A stretch of DNA of 64,000 bases from Pseudomonadota bacterium (GCA_023393635.1 JAEWKT010000011.1:1-64000), one strand, 5' to 3'. Counted from the first letter of the stretch, positions 52,310 to 62,182 are shown. Numbers and translations: made by a program. The notes: generated from the sequence alone by a model not told the origin.

Positions 52310-54496
52310 ATGAGCGGGCAAATCCAAGGCAGTGATACAGACGACAGCATTGACCTCAAACAATTATTTTTTATGCTATTGCGGCAGTGGAAAATTATTA
52401 TGAGCTGCGTCATCCTTGCGCTGCTATTGGCTATATTATATTTGCGTGTCACTAGCCCTACCTATGCAGTAAATAGCTTAATTCAAATTGAAGACAGCAA
52501 AAACATGTCTACCGCATTGCTAGGTGATATGGCCAATCTCATGGAAGTGCAGTCGCCTGCCCAAACCGAAGTCGAGTTGATTAAATCACGCTTTGTATTG
52601 TCCAAAGTGATTGAAAACCTAAAGTTAGATATAAACCTTAAAAGTTTAGATGACACATTTAGCAATCGCTTATTGCATCGCACTCAGTATCAAACCACCT
52701 ATAGCCCGACCCAAGTAGTGCTTAGCAGTAGTCAGGGCATGCAACTGCATGTAAAGCAATTGTCGGTTCCAGCTCACTTGCTCAACCAGCCTTTAACGTT
52801 ACGCTTTACTGATGCACAACACTATAATTTAAGCTTACCTACAGGTGAATTGATAAAAGGCCAAGTAGGGCAGGCAATAAACCAAATGGTGTCAGGTGGC
52901 CTGCTTGAGCTTACCATTAATAACGCCAGCAATGTGGCAGGCCAGCAATTTGAAATTCGTCAAGCCGCCCTGCAAACCATGGTAGACCGTATTAATGCCC
53001 AGCTAAGTGCTGCCGAAAAAGGCAAGCTGACAGGGGTGATTGCTGTTAATTATAAAGGCACGGATAAAGTATTAATTACCGATACCCTCAATGAAATTTT
53101 AAGGGTTTACATGCAACAGAATCTTACGCGCAAATCCGCCGAGAGCCAAAATACACTTGCATTTCTGGACAAACAACTGCCTGAACTAAAAGCACAGTTA
53201 GAAGCTTCTGAAAATAAGTTTAACCAGTTCCGTGAAAAAAATGACACCATCGATGTTACTAAAGAATCTGAATTGCTGTTAATGCAAGGCGTTAACCTGG
53301 AAACACGTCGTATTGAGCTAGAGCAAAAGCGTGCCGAAATGGGCGGTAAATACACCGCAGATTTTCCACTGATGAAGCAGGTGACCGATCAGCTCGCCAC
53401 TATTGCCAGCAAGACCAAGGAGCTTGATCAGCGTCTCAACCGCCTGCCTGAAATTCAACGTCAATACCTGCAACTGTACCGTGATGTACAAATTAATACC
53501 GAGCTATATACCAGCCTACTCAACAGCTACCAGCAAATTAAAGTGGTAAAAGCGGGTCAGATTGGTAACGCCCGTGTAGTAGATGCAGCTATTTTGCCAT
53601 TAAAACCAGTTCAGCCCAAATCTATGATGGTGCTGTTGTTATCCGTATTTTTGGGTGGTTTTGTGGGGGTGTTATTGGCCTTATTACGTAATATGCTTAG
53701 CAGCGGTGTTAAAGATGCTGAAAGCATTGAAGCGCAAACAGGTTTACCAGTATATGCCACCTTGGCGCATAGCCCCATACTGGATAAGTTTCGTGCTGAC
53801 CGTAGCAAAACCTTGCCCTTACTGGCACTAGAAGATCACGAAGACCTTACCTTGGAGAGTTTGCGTAGCTTGCGCACCGTGCTGTACTTTGCGCAAAAAA
53901 ATGCCAAAAACAACGTGGTGCTCATTGCAGGGCCAGCGCCAGAACTAGGTAAGTCATTTATTAGTGCAAACCTGGCCACCATTTTGGCGCAAACTGGCAA
54001 AATTGTATTGCTGATTGATGCCGACATGCGTCGTGGGCATATGCATAAATACTTTGATGCCAACCCAATGCAAGGTCTGGCAGATTTATTAGACAGCAAA
54101 AATGCACTAGCAACCAGTGATGTGATCCAGCCGACTTTAATCAAAGGCTTATCGTTTATCAGCAAAGGTAAAACACCCTCTAACCCATCCGAGCTGCTGC
54201 TAAACTCTGCTTTTGAAGACTTCCTCAACGAAGTTTCAGAGCATTATGACCATATTATTATCGACTCACCTCCACTATTAGCAGTAACTGATGGGATTAT
54301 TATCAGTAAATATACAGGACTTAATTTGCTGGTGGCGCGCTATGGCAAAACGCCCATGAATGAAATTAAACTATGTATATCGCGCTTACAGCATTCTGGT
54401 CAAAACGTTCAGGGTCTGGTGCTTAACGATGTTCCACAAGGTGCATTACAAAACGAAGGCTACTCGTATACCTATAAATATCGCTCCAAGCATTAA
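52310..54496 (+). CDS. wzc: Wzc-type tyrosine autokinase/chain-length regulator
   Basis: Wzc (728 residues) has an N-terminal Wzz domain with two membrane helices (IIMSCVILALLLAILYLRV and SMMVLLLSVFLGGFVGVLLALL), a long periplasmic coiled-coil part, and a cytoplasmic BY-kinase. Walker A is AGPAPELGKSFISANLA (about residues 540-557), Walker A' is LLIDADMRRG, Walker B is HIIIDSPP. The C-terminal Tyr cluster GYSYTYKYR (Tyr718, 720, 722, 724) is the autophosphorylation tail dephosphorylated by Wzb. It controls capsule export and length. Confidence 0.96.
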   Translation: MSGQIQGSDTDDSIDLKQLFFMLLRQWKIIMSCVILALLLAILYLRVTSPTYAVNSLIQIEDSKNMSTALLGDMANLMEVQSPAQTEVELIKSRFVLSKVIENLKLDINLKSLDDTFSNRLLHRTQYQTTYSPTQVVLSSSQGMQLHVKQLSVPAHLLNQPLTLRFTDAQHYNLSLPTGELIKGQVGQAINQMVSGGLLELTINNASNVAGQQFEIRQAALQTMVDRINAQLSAAEKGKLTGVIAVNYKGTDKVLITDTLNEILRVYMQQNLTRKSAESQNTLAFLDKQLPELKAQLEASENKFNQFREKNDTIDVTKESELLLMQGVNLETRRIELEQKRAEMGGKYTADFPLMKQVTDQLATIASKTKELDQRLNRLPEIQRQYLQLYRDVQINTELYTSLLNSYQQIKVVKAGQIGNARVVDAAILPLKPVQPKSMMVLLLSVFLGGFVGVLLALLRNMLSSGVKDAESIEAQTGLPVYATLAHSPILDKFRADRSKTLPLLALEDHEDLTLESLRSLRTVLYFAQKNAKNNVVLIAGPAPELGKSFISANLATILAQTGKIVLLIDADMRRGHMHKYFDANPMQGLADLLDSKNALATSDVIQPTLIKGLSFISKGKTPSNPSELLLNSAFEDFLNEVSEHYDHIIIDSPPLLAVTDGIIISKYTGLNLLVARYGKTPMNEIKLCISRLQHSGQNVQGLVLNDVPQGALQNEGYSYTYKYRSKH

Positions 54497-54524
54497 TTAA
54501 GCTGGCTGATGCATATAGGTTTTA

Positions 54525-54588
54525 TAGGTATTGTTGAGATCAGACGGTTAAGCCAGTTAATTGCTGGCTCACTTCTCAACAATACCTA
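54525..54588. repeat. 15-bp perfect inverted repeat with inner hairpin
   Basis: TAGGTATTGTTGAGA (54525-54539) is the exact complement of TCTCAACAATACCTA (54574-54588). Inside, AGCCAG (54551-54556) pairs with CTGGCT (54564-54569). The result is a large two-level hairpin between wzc and the next capsule gene. No long T run follows, so it is not a clear terminator; it could attenuate or stabilise the operon mRNA. Confidence 0.75.
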
Positions 54589-54633
54589 CGCTACAATAAT
54601 TATTTTTAAACCTCTGAAAAACAGGCGTAACAC

Positions 54634-55911
54634 ATGAAAGATTTGGCAGACATTAAAATTGGCGTGATTGGCTTGGGCTATGTGGGTCTGCCACTGGCGG
54701 TAGAGTTTGGCAAAAAATTTGACGTGGTTGGTTTTGATATTAATCAAAGTCGTATTCAGGCATTACAAGCAGGGGTTGATCATACCTTAGAAGTTAGCAA
54801 CGATGAGCTAAAAGCCAGTCCGCGCTTATCCTTTAGTGCTGATCTAGACCAGTTAGCCAGATGCAATTTTTATATTGTCACCGTACCCACGCCCATTGAT
54901 GACTACAAACAGCCCGATTTAACGCCTTTAATTAAAGCCTCACAAACTATTGCCAAAGTATTAAAAAAAGGCGATGTGGTGGTGTATGAGTCTACGGTTT
55001 ATCCAGGGGCGACTGAGGAAGACTGTATTCCAGTACTGGCGCGTGAATCTGGACTGATATTTAATACGGATTTTTTTGCAGGTTATAGCCCAGAGCGCAT
55101 TAACCCAGGTGACAAAGAACACCGCGTGACCAATATTAAAAAAATCACTTCTGGCTCTACCCCAGAAATTGCTGACTTGGTCGATGCGGTCTACAACCAG
55201 ATTGTGACCGTGGGTACACACAAAGCCTCTAGCATTAAAGTGGCCGAAGCTGCCAAGGTGATTGAAAATACCCAGCGTGATGTCAACATTGCCTTAATTA
55301 ACGAACTGGCACTTATTTTTAATAAAATGGATATCGATACTGAAGAAGTATTAAAAGCCGCTGGCACTAAGTGGAATTTTTTGCCATTTCGCCCAGGTTT
55401 GGTAGGTGGGCATTGCATTGGGGTTGACCCATATTATTTAACCCATAAAGCACAATCTATTGGCTATCACCCAGAAATTATTTTGGCTGGCCGTCGCTTA
55501 AACGACAGCATGGGTGCCTATGTGGCCAATCAACTGGTAAAAGCCATGCTAAAAAAACGCATGGTGGTTGATGGTGCAAAAGTATTGCTGATGGGTTTGG
55601 CGTTTAAAGAAAACTGCCCTGATCTACGTAATACCAAAATTACCGATATTGTGGCCGAGCTTGAAGACTATAATATACAGGTGGATGTGTACGATCCATG
55701 GGTGGATGCTGCCGAGGCAGAACATGAGTATGGTTTAAAACCCATTAGTGCCCCACAGATGAACCAATATGATGGCATTATTTTGGCGGTTGCGCATCAA
55801 CAGTTTAAAGATTTGAGCGCACAAGAAATTAGAGCATGGGGCAAGCCAGCGCATGTATTGTATGACCTAAAATATGTGCTTTCTAGTGACGCATCAGACT
55901 TGCGTTTATAA
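54634..55911 (+). CDS. tviB: UDP-N-acetyl-hexosamine 6-dehydrogenase (TviB/WbpO)
   Basis: This 425-residue enzyme oxidises C6 of UDP-GlcNAc or UDP-GalNAc to the uronic acid. Rossmann start KIGVIGLGYVGLPLAVEFG; middle YESTVYPGATEEDCIPVL and FAGYSPERINPGD; the catalytic Cys261 is in GGHCIGVDPYYLTHKAQ. It is adjacent to an epimerase gene (55924), the TviB-TviC pair that makes UDP-GalNAcA for Vi-like and many capsules. Substrate choice is inferred. Confidence 0.92.
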   Translation: MKDLADIKIGVIGLGYVGLPLAVEFGKKFDVVGFDINQSRIQALQAGVDHTLEVSNDELKASPRLSFSADLDQLARCNFYIVTVPTPIDDYKQPDLTPLIKASQTIAKVLKKGDVVVYESTVYPGATEEDCIPVLARESGLIFNTDFFAGYSPERINPGDKEHRVTNIKKITSGSTPEIADLVDAVYNQIVTVGTHKASSIKVAEAAKVIENTQRDVNIALINELALIFNKMDIDTEEVLKAAGTKWNFLPFRPGLVGGHCIGVDPYYLTHKAQSIGYHPEIILAGRRLNDSMGAYVANQLVKAMLKKRMVVDGAKVLLMGLAFKENCPDLRNTKITDIVAELEDYNIQVDVYDPWVDAAEAEHEYGLKPISAPQMNQYDGIILAVAHQQFKDLSAQEIRAWGKPAHVLYDLKYVLSSDASDLRL

Positions 55912-55923
55912 GGATTAGCTAGT

Positions 55924-57000
55924 ATGACAACCACCCAAACAACCGCGCAGTCCAGCAAGCAAATTAATAAATCTGCAAACCGCTTTGACCAAGTATGCAC
56001 TGAGCTGCAACAACAGCCTAAAACATGGCTAATTACTGGCGTGGCTGGTTTTATTGGTTCTAACTTACTTGAAACCTTATTATTGCTTAATCAAAAAGTA
56101 GTGGGTTTAGATAACTTTGCTACAGGCTTTCAGCATAATTTAGATGAAGTGCAAGCATTGGTTAGCCCACAGCAATGGCAGGGTTTCACCTTCTTTAATG
56201 GTGATATTCGTAATCTGGCAGACTGTCAAGCAGCATGTCATGGGGTAGATTATGTGTTGCATCAGGCGGCACTAGGCTCTGTGCCGCGCTCTATTGCAGA
56301 TCCTATTAATACTAACCACACCAACATTAGTGGTTATTTAAACATGCTGGTGGCCGCACGTGATGCAGGCGTTTTAAGCTTTACTTATGCTGCCAGTAGC
56401 TCTACCTATGGTGACCACCCAGCATTGCCCAAAGTAGAGCCAAATATAGGCAACCCACTATCTCCTTATGCGGTGACCAAATACGTGAACGAGCTATATG
56501 CGGATGTATTTGCGCGCACCTATGGCTTTAATACGATTGGCCTGCGCTACTTTAATATTTTTGGTAAACGCCAAACCCCAGATGGGGCTTATGCCGCAGT
56601 GATCCCCAAGTGGACTGCCGCCATGATTCAAGGCGATGATGTATTTGTAAATGGTGATGGTGAAACTAGCCGTGATTTCAACTTTATTGAAAATGCAGTA
56701 CAAGCTAATATTCTGGCGGCCACGGTTACTCATCCAGAAGCAAAGAATCAGGTGTATAACGTGGCAGTGGGTGGACGTACTACCTTAAATACTTTGTTTG
56801 AAGCGTTAAAAGAAAATTTAAGCAACAATGGCGTAAATTATAGTAAAGCACCAGTGTATCGGGACTTTAGGGCAGGAGATGTGCGACATAGTCAGGCGGA
56901 TATCACTAAGATTCAAACGCTATTGGGTTATGACCCTCAGTTTAATATATTGCAGGGTATTGAAAAAGCAATGCCTTGGTATGTGCAGTTTTTGGGCTGA
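55924..57000 (+). CDS. tviC: UDP-N-acetylglucosamine 4-epimerase (TviC/WbpP)
   Basis: This 358-residue extended SDR enzyme begins with an N-terminal extension (MTTTQTTAQSSK, then TELQQQPKTWLITG), typical of TviC/WbpP, before GVAGFIGSN. The catalytic residues are in AASSSTYGDHP and SPYAVTKYVNE (Tyr-x3-Lys). The ending DVRHSQADITKIQTLLGYDPQ is characteristic. It follows tviB by 12 bases and would supply the galacto-configured uronate donor. Confidence 0.92.
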   Translation: MTTTQTTAQSSKQINKSANRFDQVCTELQQQPKTWLITGVAGFIGSNLLETLLLLNQKVVGLDNFATGFQHNLDEVQALVSPQQWQGFTFFNGDIRNLADCQAACHGVDYVLHQAALGSVPRSIADPINTNHTNISGYLNMLVAARDAGVLSFTYAASSSTYGDHPALPKVEPNIGNPLSPYAVTKYVNELYADVFARTYGFNTIGLRYFNIFGKRQTPDGAYAAVIPKWTAAMIQGDDVFVNGDGETSRDFNFIENAVQANILAATVTHPEAKNQVYNVAVGGRTTLNTLFEALKENLSNNGVNYSKAPVYRDFRAGDVRHSQADITKIQTLLGYDPQFNILQGIEKAMPWYVQFLG

Positions 57001-57057
57001 AGATTTTAAGTAAAAGTGACAACGGCTAATGATTGAGTAGAACCACCGACTGGGCTA

Positions 57058-58329
57058 ATGAGACCAAAATTGAAAAAAGCAGTGCAAAATGACTTTATAA
57101 AAAACGTAACAAAGTTAGCATCAGGAACAATGGCGGCTCAGATTATAGCCTTTATTACTATTCCGATTCTTACACGAACATACTCGCAAGAAGCATTCGG
57201 GTTGCTAGCAGTTTTCTCAGCAGCAGTTGGGTTTATCAGCTCATTTGCAACCTTAAAATACGATACTGCACTAGTTCTACCTAAAGAAGATAGACATGCT
57301 TATGCACTATTAAAGCTATCAAACATCGTAACAGTATTGATTACTGCTGCCTGTGTTGCTTTTATGTTTTTACCTATTCCTTATTTTGAGTCTTACCGTG
57401 GTTTACAGGTTTTTATCGGTATTGGAGTTTTACTTAGTGTAAATTACAATAACTCTGCTCTTTGGAATATCAGGTATAAATGTTTTAATCACACAGCAAT
57501 ATCTACCGTAGTTCAATCCATAGCTGTTTTTACATTTCAATATTTATTATATAAGTATTTTGAGTTGAAGGGCTTGGTGATTGGCAGCTTAATAGGTATA
57601 GCTATCTCAGGTATATATCTAATCTATACCCGTAAATCTGATTGGAGGATTTATAGACAGATTTCAAAAAAAGATATGCTAGAACAGGGTAAGCGCTATA
57701 TTGACTTCCCAAAATATTTCACGGCTTCTAATGCTATTCTTAGTTTCTCGTCTAGTTTGCCAATTTTTCTTTTTGTTAAATATATTCCTATGGCTCAAAT
57801 TGGTATATATGGCATCGCATTAAAAATTATTAGCCAACCAGTTACCTTAATAGCCAACTCCATACGTAGTGTAATTTTAGCTGATATGGCCGAACGGAAG
57901 AACAAAAATAAACCAATACTAAAATGGTACCTGAAGATATTTGTAGGACTTTTTCTTTTGTCGTTAATTGCCGCGTTAGGATTGATAAGTTTCGGAGATT
58001 TTATAGTAACTCTGTTTTTAGGTAAGGAGTGGGTAGAAGCAGCTTTATATGCCAAAATGCTAATTCCATTGTTAATTGGGATGATGATTGCTTCTCCTGG
58101 AATAGCAGCAGTTCGTGTATTTGAAATGCAAAAGTATAACTTTAACTACTCGTTAGTTAGTTTGGCCTTTAAACTTATAACGCTGCTAGGTTTGTTTATT
58201 TGGGGTGTTGTTGCTTTTGAATATATTATTTTGATTTATGCTTTAATAAGCCTAGCTTTAATTATTGGTAATAATTCAATAATACTTGTGAAGATTAAGA
58301 AATATGAAAAGCAAATTACAACGATATAG
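57058..58329 (+). CDS. wzx: Wzx-type oligosaccharide flippase
   Basis: This 423-residue protein has about 12 membrane helices over its whole length and the Wzx/MOP-superfamily start FIKNVTKLASGTMAAQIIAFITIPILTR. It should flip undecaprenyl-linked repeat units to the periplasm. The ATG at 57058 has no clear ribosome site. From here on the DNA is visibly richer in A+T than the genes before. The 3' end overlaps the acyltransferase gene by 26 bases. Confidence 0.88.
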   Translation: MRPKLKKAVQNDFIKNVTKLASGTMAAQIIAFITIPILTRTYSQEAFGLLAVFSAAVGFISSFATLKYDTALVLPKEDRHAYALLKLSNIVTVLITAACVAFMFLPIPYFESYRGLQVFIGIGVLLSVNYNNSALWNIRYKCFNHTAISTVVQSIAVFTFQYLLYKYFELKGLVIGSLIGIAISGIYLIYTRKSDWRIYRQISKKDMLEQGKRYIDFPKYFTASNAILSFSSSLPIFLFVKYIPMAQIGIYGIALKIISQPVTLIANSIRSVILADMAERKNKNKPILKWYLKIFVGLFLLSLIAALGLISFGDFIVTLFLGKEWVEAALYAKMLIPLLIGMMIASPGIAAVRVFEMQKYNFNYSLVSLAFKLITLLGLFIWGVVAFEYIILIYALISLALIIGNNSIILVKIKKYEKQITTI

Positions 58330-58822
58330 AAATAAGATCTATAAATTATTTCTGCAGTTGCCACTGTTCAATAGATATGCACTGTTTTGGTATACTAGAC
58401 TGGGTGTAAAAGGCTCTAACTATAGAGTTTCTAATCAAGTGAGATTGGTGGGCGATTACTCATTCTTAGAGTTGGGTAATCAAACAGAGATAAATCCTGA
58501 AAGTTTTTTATTGGCTAAAGATAAGATAATTATTGGAGATAACTCTACCTTAGCCTATCAAACAACCATTTTGACCAGTGCAAACCCTAATGGACCACAT
58601 AATAGGCTAGCCAAAATTTATCCAAAAATGACAGCACCTGTTGTTATTGGTCATGATTCATGGATTGGTGCAAGATCAACTATTTTACCAGGTATTACCA
58701 TTGGAAATTATTGTGTAGTGGCTGCAGGCTCAGTTGTGACTAAAGATGTGCCTGATTACTCAGTTGTTGCAGGTGTTCCTGCAAAAGTCATTAAGGTTTT
58801 AGATGCAGAAGACTTCAAATAA
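58304..58822 (+). CDS. Hexapeptide-repeat acyltransferase
   Basis: This 172-residue protein is a left-handed beta-helix (LbH) acyltransferase: repeated [LIV]-G-x4 turns in VRLVGDYSFLELGNQTEI and APVVIGHDSWIGARSTILPGITIGNYCVVAAGSVV, with the ending VVAGVPAKVIK. It probably adds O-acetyl or N-acyl groups to a capsule sugar. The 26-base overlap with wzx and the adjoining ATP-grasp gene suggests one transcript. Confidence 0.88.
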   Translation: MKSKLQRYRNKIYKLFLQLPLFNRYALFWYTRLGVKGSNYRVSNQVRLVGDYSFLELGNQTEINPESFLLAKDKIIIGDNSTLAYQTTILTSANPNGPHNRLAKIYPKMTAPVVIGHDSWIGARSTILPGITIGNYCVVAAGSVVTKDVPDYSVVAGVPAKVIKVLDAEDFK

Positions 58823-59990
58823 TATGCCCGATATAGTTATCACCGCAGGTACAGCAGCAGGCAGTGTTTTAGCTTTGGCAGAAGCGATTACAGCTAAAAT
58901 CGGTTGCAAAGCTTATATATTATGTACGGATGAGATCACTAGCAAGATTTTATCTTCTAGTAAGTTTATTGAAGAAGTTTTTCTTATCAAAAAAATTGAT
59001 GAAGAAAGTTATATAGGTTCTATTAAGCAGTGGCGTGAAACAAAAGCTTTTGAAGTACTGCCAATTTTATATTTCACTACCGATACCAGTTGTTATTATG
59101 TTGATAACTACAGAGGGTGGTTTGAGCAGAACTTCAAGGTTTGCTTACCTTCGTCACATATTATTAAAAGTTTCACTCAAAAAGGTTTAGCTGAACCTGA
59201 AGCCTTTAAAAATGGTTTAATTATACCCAAAACCTTAGTGATTAAAAACAAAGTAGATATTAGTATAGTAGTGCAAGAGTTTATATTTCCAGTTATCCTA
59301 AAGCCACAAGCGACTTATTTAAAGAACAGTATCCCTTTCAAAATAAAAGTTATCAAAGATAAAGAAGAGTTTTTAATTATTGCTACTAACTATGTGGATA
59401 GTGAAAGGGTTTTTTTGTGTCAGGAGTTTATTCCTGGAGGTAACGATTCATCTTTTTATTATCTTTTTTATAGAGGAAAAAATGGCGAGATTATAGAAAA
59501 TATAGGGAAAAAAATACTGCAATCTACCCCAAATGGTGGCATTATGCTTAAAGGGAAAAGCGAATTTAATGAAGAGTTGTCAAAAATATGTAAGAGATTT
59601 TTAGAAAATATAAATTATCAGGGAATCGGTGGTATTGAATTTAAACAGTATAATAATAATTTTTACTTTATTGAAATGAGTGTTCGACTGGAAGGTTTTT
59701 TCAAAATAAGTGAAATTTCAAATAGCCCCATCTCATTGGTTTCATATTATGACTTAACACAAGGGACTATTTCTAAGGAATTGTTAGGAACTAAGCAAAA
59801 AGATGGTTATATTTATATGACTTTTCTACCAGTAATACTAAATCATTTAAAAAATAAAAAAATTAAATTACTTGTAGTAGATGGATTGAGAGCAATATTT
59901 GATCCTAAGTTTAAGCTCGATGTATTCTCTTATAAAAGTATTAAGCCTTTTATGCTCCAGTTTATTTATCTATTTAAGAGAAAGTCATAA
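58803..59990 (+). CDS. ATP-grasp ligase (carboxylate-amine type)
   Basis: This 395-residue protein has an N-terminal Rossmann-like segment (PDIVITAGTAAGSVLALAEAI) and an ATP-grasp domain (FPVILKPQATYLKN, QEFIPGGNDSSFYYLFYRG, GIGGIEFKQYNNNFYFIEMSVRLEG; metal-binding Glu in FIEMSVR). Such enzymes join a carboxylate to an amine via an acyl phosphate. It overlaps the acyltransferase by 20 bases; an alternative start at ATG 58824 is equally plausible. The substrate is unknown, but in a uronic-acid capsule locus amide formation with an amino acid is a reasonable proposal. Confidence 0.75.
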   Translation: MQKTSNNMPDIVITAGTAAGSVLALAEAITAKIGCKAYILCTDEITSKILSSSKFIEEVFLIKKIDEESYIGSIKQWRETKAFEVLPILYFTTDTSCYYVDNYRGWFEQNFKVCLPSSHIIKSFTQKGLAEPEAFKNGLIIPKTLVIKNKVDISIVVQEFIFPVILKPQATYLKNSIPFKIKVIKDKEEFLIIATNYVDSERVFLCQEFIPGGNDSSFYYLFYRGKNGEIIENIGKKILQSTPNGGIMLKGKSEFNEELSKICKRFLENINYQGIGGIEFKQYNNNFYFIEMSVRLEGFFKISEISNSPISLVSYYDLTQGTISKELLGTKQKDGYIYMTFLPVILNHLKNKKIKLLVVDGLRAIFDPKFKLDVFSYKSIKPFMLQFIYLFKRKS

Positions 59991-61114
59991 TGAATTTTCA
60001 GAATGTAATAAATGGTATATCCAATAGGGCGCATAAATACTTAAATGAGCGCAGAGGTTGGAAAACGGATAGACGGATTGTTGTGATAGAATCTGATGAT
60101 TGGGGAAGTATTCGTACGCCAAATAGAGAAATTTATGAGAAATCAATACAAAAAGGTATTTTCTTAAACAAAAGTTCGTTTGGAAAGAATGACACATTGG
60201 CATCTAATGAGGATTTTGAAGCTTTATATAATGTTTTGAGAAAGCATAAAGACTCGGCAGGTAATCACCCTGTTATAACCGCAAATACGATAGTTGCTAA
60301 CCCTGACTTTGAAAAAATAAAAGAAAGTAAGTTTCAAGAGTATTATTTTGAAATATTTACGGAAACCTTAAAAAAATATCCTAATCGTAGTTTTAAGCTT
60401 TGGCAGCAAGGTATAGATGAAAAGCTTTTTTATCCTCAGTTACATGGACGAGAGCATCTAAACGTTATGCGTTGGCTAAAAACTCTTCGATCTGGTTCAA
60501 AAAGTGCTCTTTTTGCATTTGAACATAATTATTTTGGAATTAGTGAATTAGTTAGTGAAGGAGTACCAAATTTTTTGCCTGCGCTTGATTATGATGATGA
60601 CGAGAGTCGCATATTTGGCAACCAGGCAGTTGCACAAAGCGCTGACATTTTTAAAGAGATCTTTGGTTTTGCATCACAATCATTTATTGCACCTAATTAT
60701 TATTGGCACGATGAAACCGAAAAAGTATTAGCTGAAAAAAATATTAATTATATACAGGGCGTTTACACTCAAAGATTGCCAAACGAAAAGTACAATTACC
60801 ATTATTTAGGTGAAAGAAGTAAACATAATCAAATTTATTTAACACGAAATGTGATTTTTGAGCCTGCTACCTCAATAGAAAGAGGTTGGGTGTCGACTGC
60901 CTTGTTAGAGATTGAAAGGGCTATTAAATTACAAAAACCTGCAATTATTAGTATGCATAGGGTGAATTTCATAGGATCTATTTTTGAGGAGAATAGAACT
61001 AAGAATCTTCACCTACTAGATCAGCTACTACATGAAATAGTAAAACGCTGGCCTGAAACTGAATTCATGCATTCTGCTGAACTAGGCGAATTAATAGAGA
61101 AAGAATTGAAGTAA
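59990..61114 (+). CDS. Polysaccharide (de)acetylase-like protein
   Basis: This 374-residue protein has the NodB-like metal region: Asp36/Asp37 in VVIESDDWGSIRTP and a His pair, His152 and His156, in YPQLHGREHLNVMRW. It is the (de)acetylase branch of the carbohydrate esterase superfamily and should remove N-acetyl groups from a sugar or act on a sugar precursor. The stop of the upstream ATP-grasp gene overlaps the start by one base. The motif reading is by eye, and the substrate is not known. Confidence 0.72.
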   Translation: MNFQNVINGISNRAHKYLNERRGWKTDRRIVVIESDDWGSIRTPNREIYEKSIQKGIFLNKSSFGKNDTLASNEDFEALYNVLRKHKDSAGNHPVITANTIVANPDFEKIKESKFQEYYFEIFTETLKKYPNRSFKLWQQGIDEKLFYPQLHGREHLNVMRWLKTLRSGSKSALFAFEHNYFGISELVSEGVPNFLPALDYDDDESRIFGNQAVAQSADIFKEIFGFASQSFIAPNYYWHDETEKVLAEKNINYIQGVYTQRLPNEKYNYHYLGERSKHNQIYLTRNVIFEPATSIERGWVSTALLEIERAIKLQKPAIISMHRVNFIGSIFEENRTKNLHLLDQLLHEIVKRWPETEFMHSAELGELIEKELK

Positions 61115-61159
61115 GCCTTCTAAACTTATCGAAGCACTGCTTGAGAAAGGATTGAAAAA

Positions 61160-62182
61160 ATGAAAATTGCTATTCACCATAGAGAGGGCAGCTTTTCTAA
61201 CCGTTGGATTATATATTGTGAAAAGAACAATATACCCTATAAAGTCGTTAATGCATTTGCCGATAATATTATTCAGCAGCTTGAAGATTGTAATGCTTTA
61301 ATGTGGCATCATCATCATGCGCATTATAAAGATGTATTAACTGCCAAGAGAATTCTTTTTGCTTTAGAGCATGCTGGTATAAAAGTATTTCCAGATTTTA
61401 AAACAGCTTGGCATTTTGATGATAAAGTAGCGCAGAAGTATTTATTAGAAGCTATTGACGCCCCAATCGTCCCTAGTTATGTTTTTTATGATAAAAAGCA
61501 AGCCTTAGATTGGGCAGCTAATATAAGTTACCCAAAGGTTTTTAAGCTTAAGGGTGGAGCAGGTTCGGCTAATGTTAAGTTAGTGAACACCGAGAGAGAA
61601 ACCATCAGGTTAATTAATAAAGCTTTTGCTAAAGGCTTTGCTCAGTTTGACCGATTTGCAAACTTAAAGGAGAAAATTAGAAAGTTTAAAGAGGGGAAAG
61701 AAACATTTAAAACTGTTTTAAAAGGTTTAGCACGCCTGTTTATAACAATAGATTTTGCACGACAACAGGCACCAGAGCGTGGTTATGTATACTTTCAGGA
61801 TTTTATTCCTAATTTAGACTCTGATATACGTATTCAAATTATAGGTGAACGGGTGTTCGGCCTGAAAAGGTTTGTTCGAGAGAACGATTTTAGAGCTTCT
61901 GGAAGCGGGAATTTCATTGAATTCAATGAAAATAATATTGACAAGAATATATTAAAAGTCGCCTTAAGTACAAAACAAAAAACTCAAGCTCAATGCTTGA
62001 CAATAGACTTTATCTATAGCGATGATGAACCTCTGATAGTTGAATTAAGCTATGGATTTCCAGTCAAGTTTTATGATAACTGCTCTGGCTATTGGGATAG
62101 TAGTATGAACTGGCATGAAGGTCATTTCAATCCGCAAGAATGGATGATAGAAGATTTTATAAATGAAATTAGCCAGAATTAG
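61160..62182 (+). CDS. Second ATP-grasp protein (RimK-like)
   Basis: This 340-residue protein has an N-terminal HHREGSFSNRW segment, then WHFDDKVAQKYLLEAIDAPIVPSYVFYD, the ATP loop YPKVFKLKGGAGSANVKLV and QDFIPNLDSDIRIQIIGERVFGLKR, ending with IVELSYGFPVKFYD. It resembles RimK/ATP-grasp peptide or amide ligases. It is a different branch from the gene at 58803 and shares little obvious sequence with it. The pair flanks a (de)acetylase gene. Function is not known. Confidence 0.75.
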   Translation: MKIAIHHREGSFSNRWIIYCEKNNIPYKVVNAFADNIIQQLEDCNALMWHHHHAHYKDVLTAKRILFALEHAGIKVFPDFKTAWHFDDKVAQKYLLEAIDAPIVPSYVFYDKKQALDWAANISYPKVFKLKGGAGSANVKLVNTERETIRLINKAFAKGFAQFDRFANLKEKIRKFKEGKETFKTVLKGLARLFITIDFARQQAPERGYVYFQDFIPNLDSDIRIQIIGERVFGLKRFVRENDFRASGSGNFIEFNENNIDKNILKVALSTKQKTQAQCLTIDFIYSDDEPLIVELSYGFPVKFYDNCSGYWDSSMNWHEGHFNPQEWMIEDFINEISQN

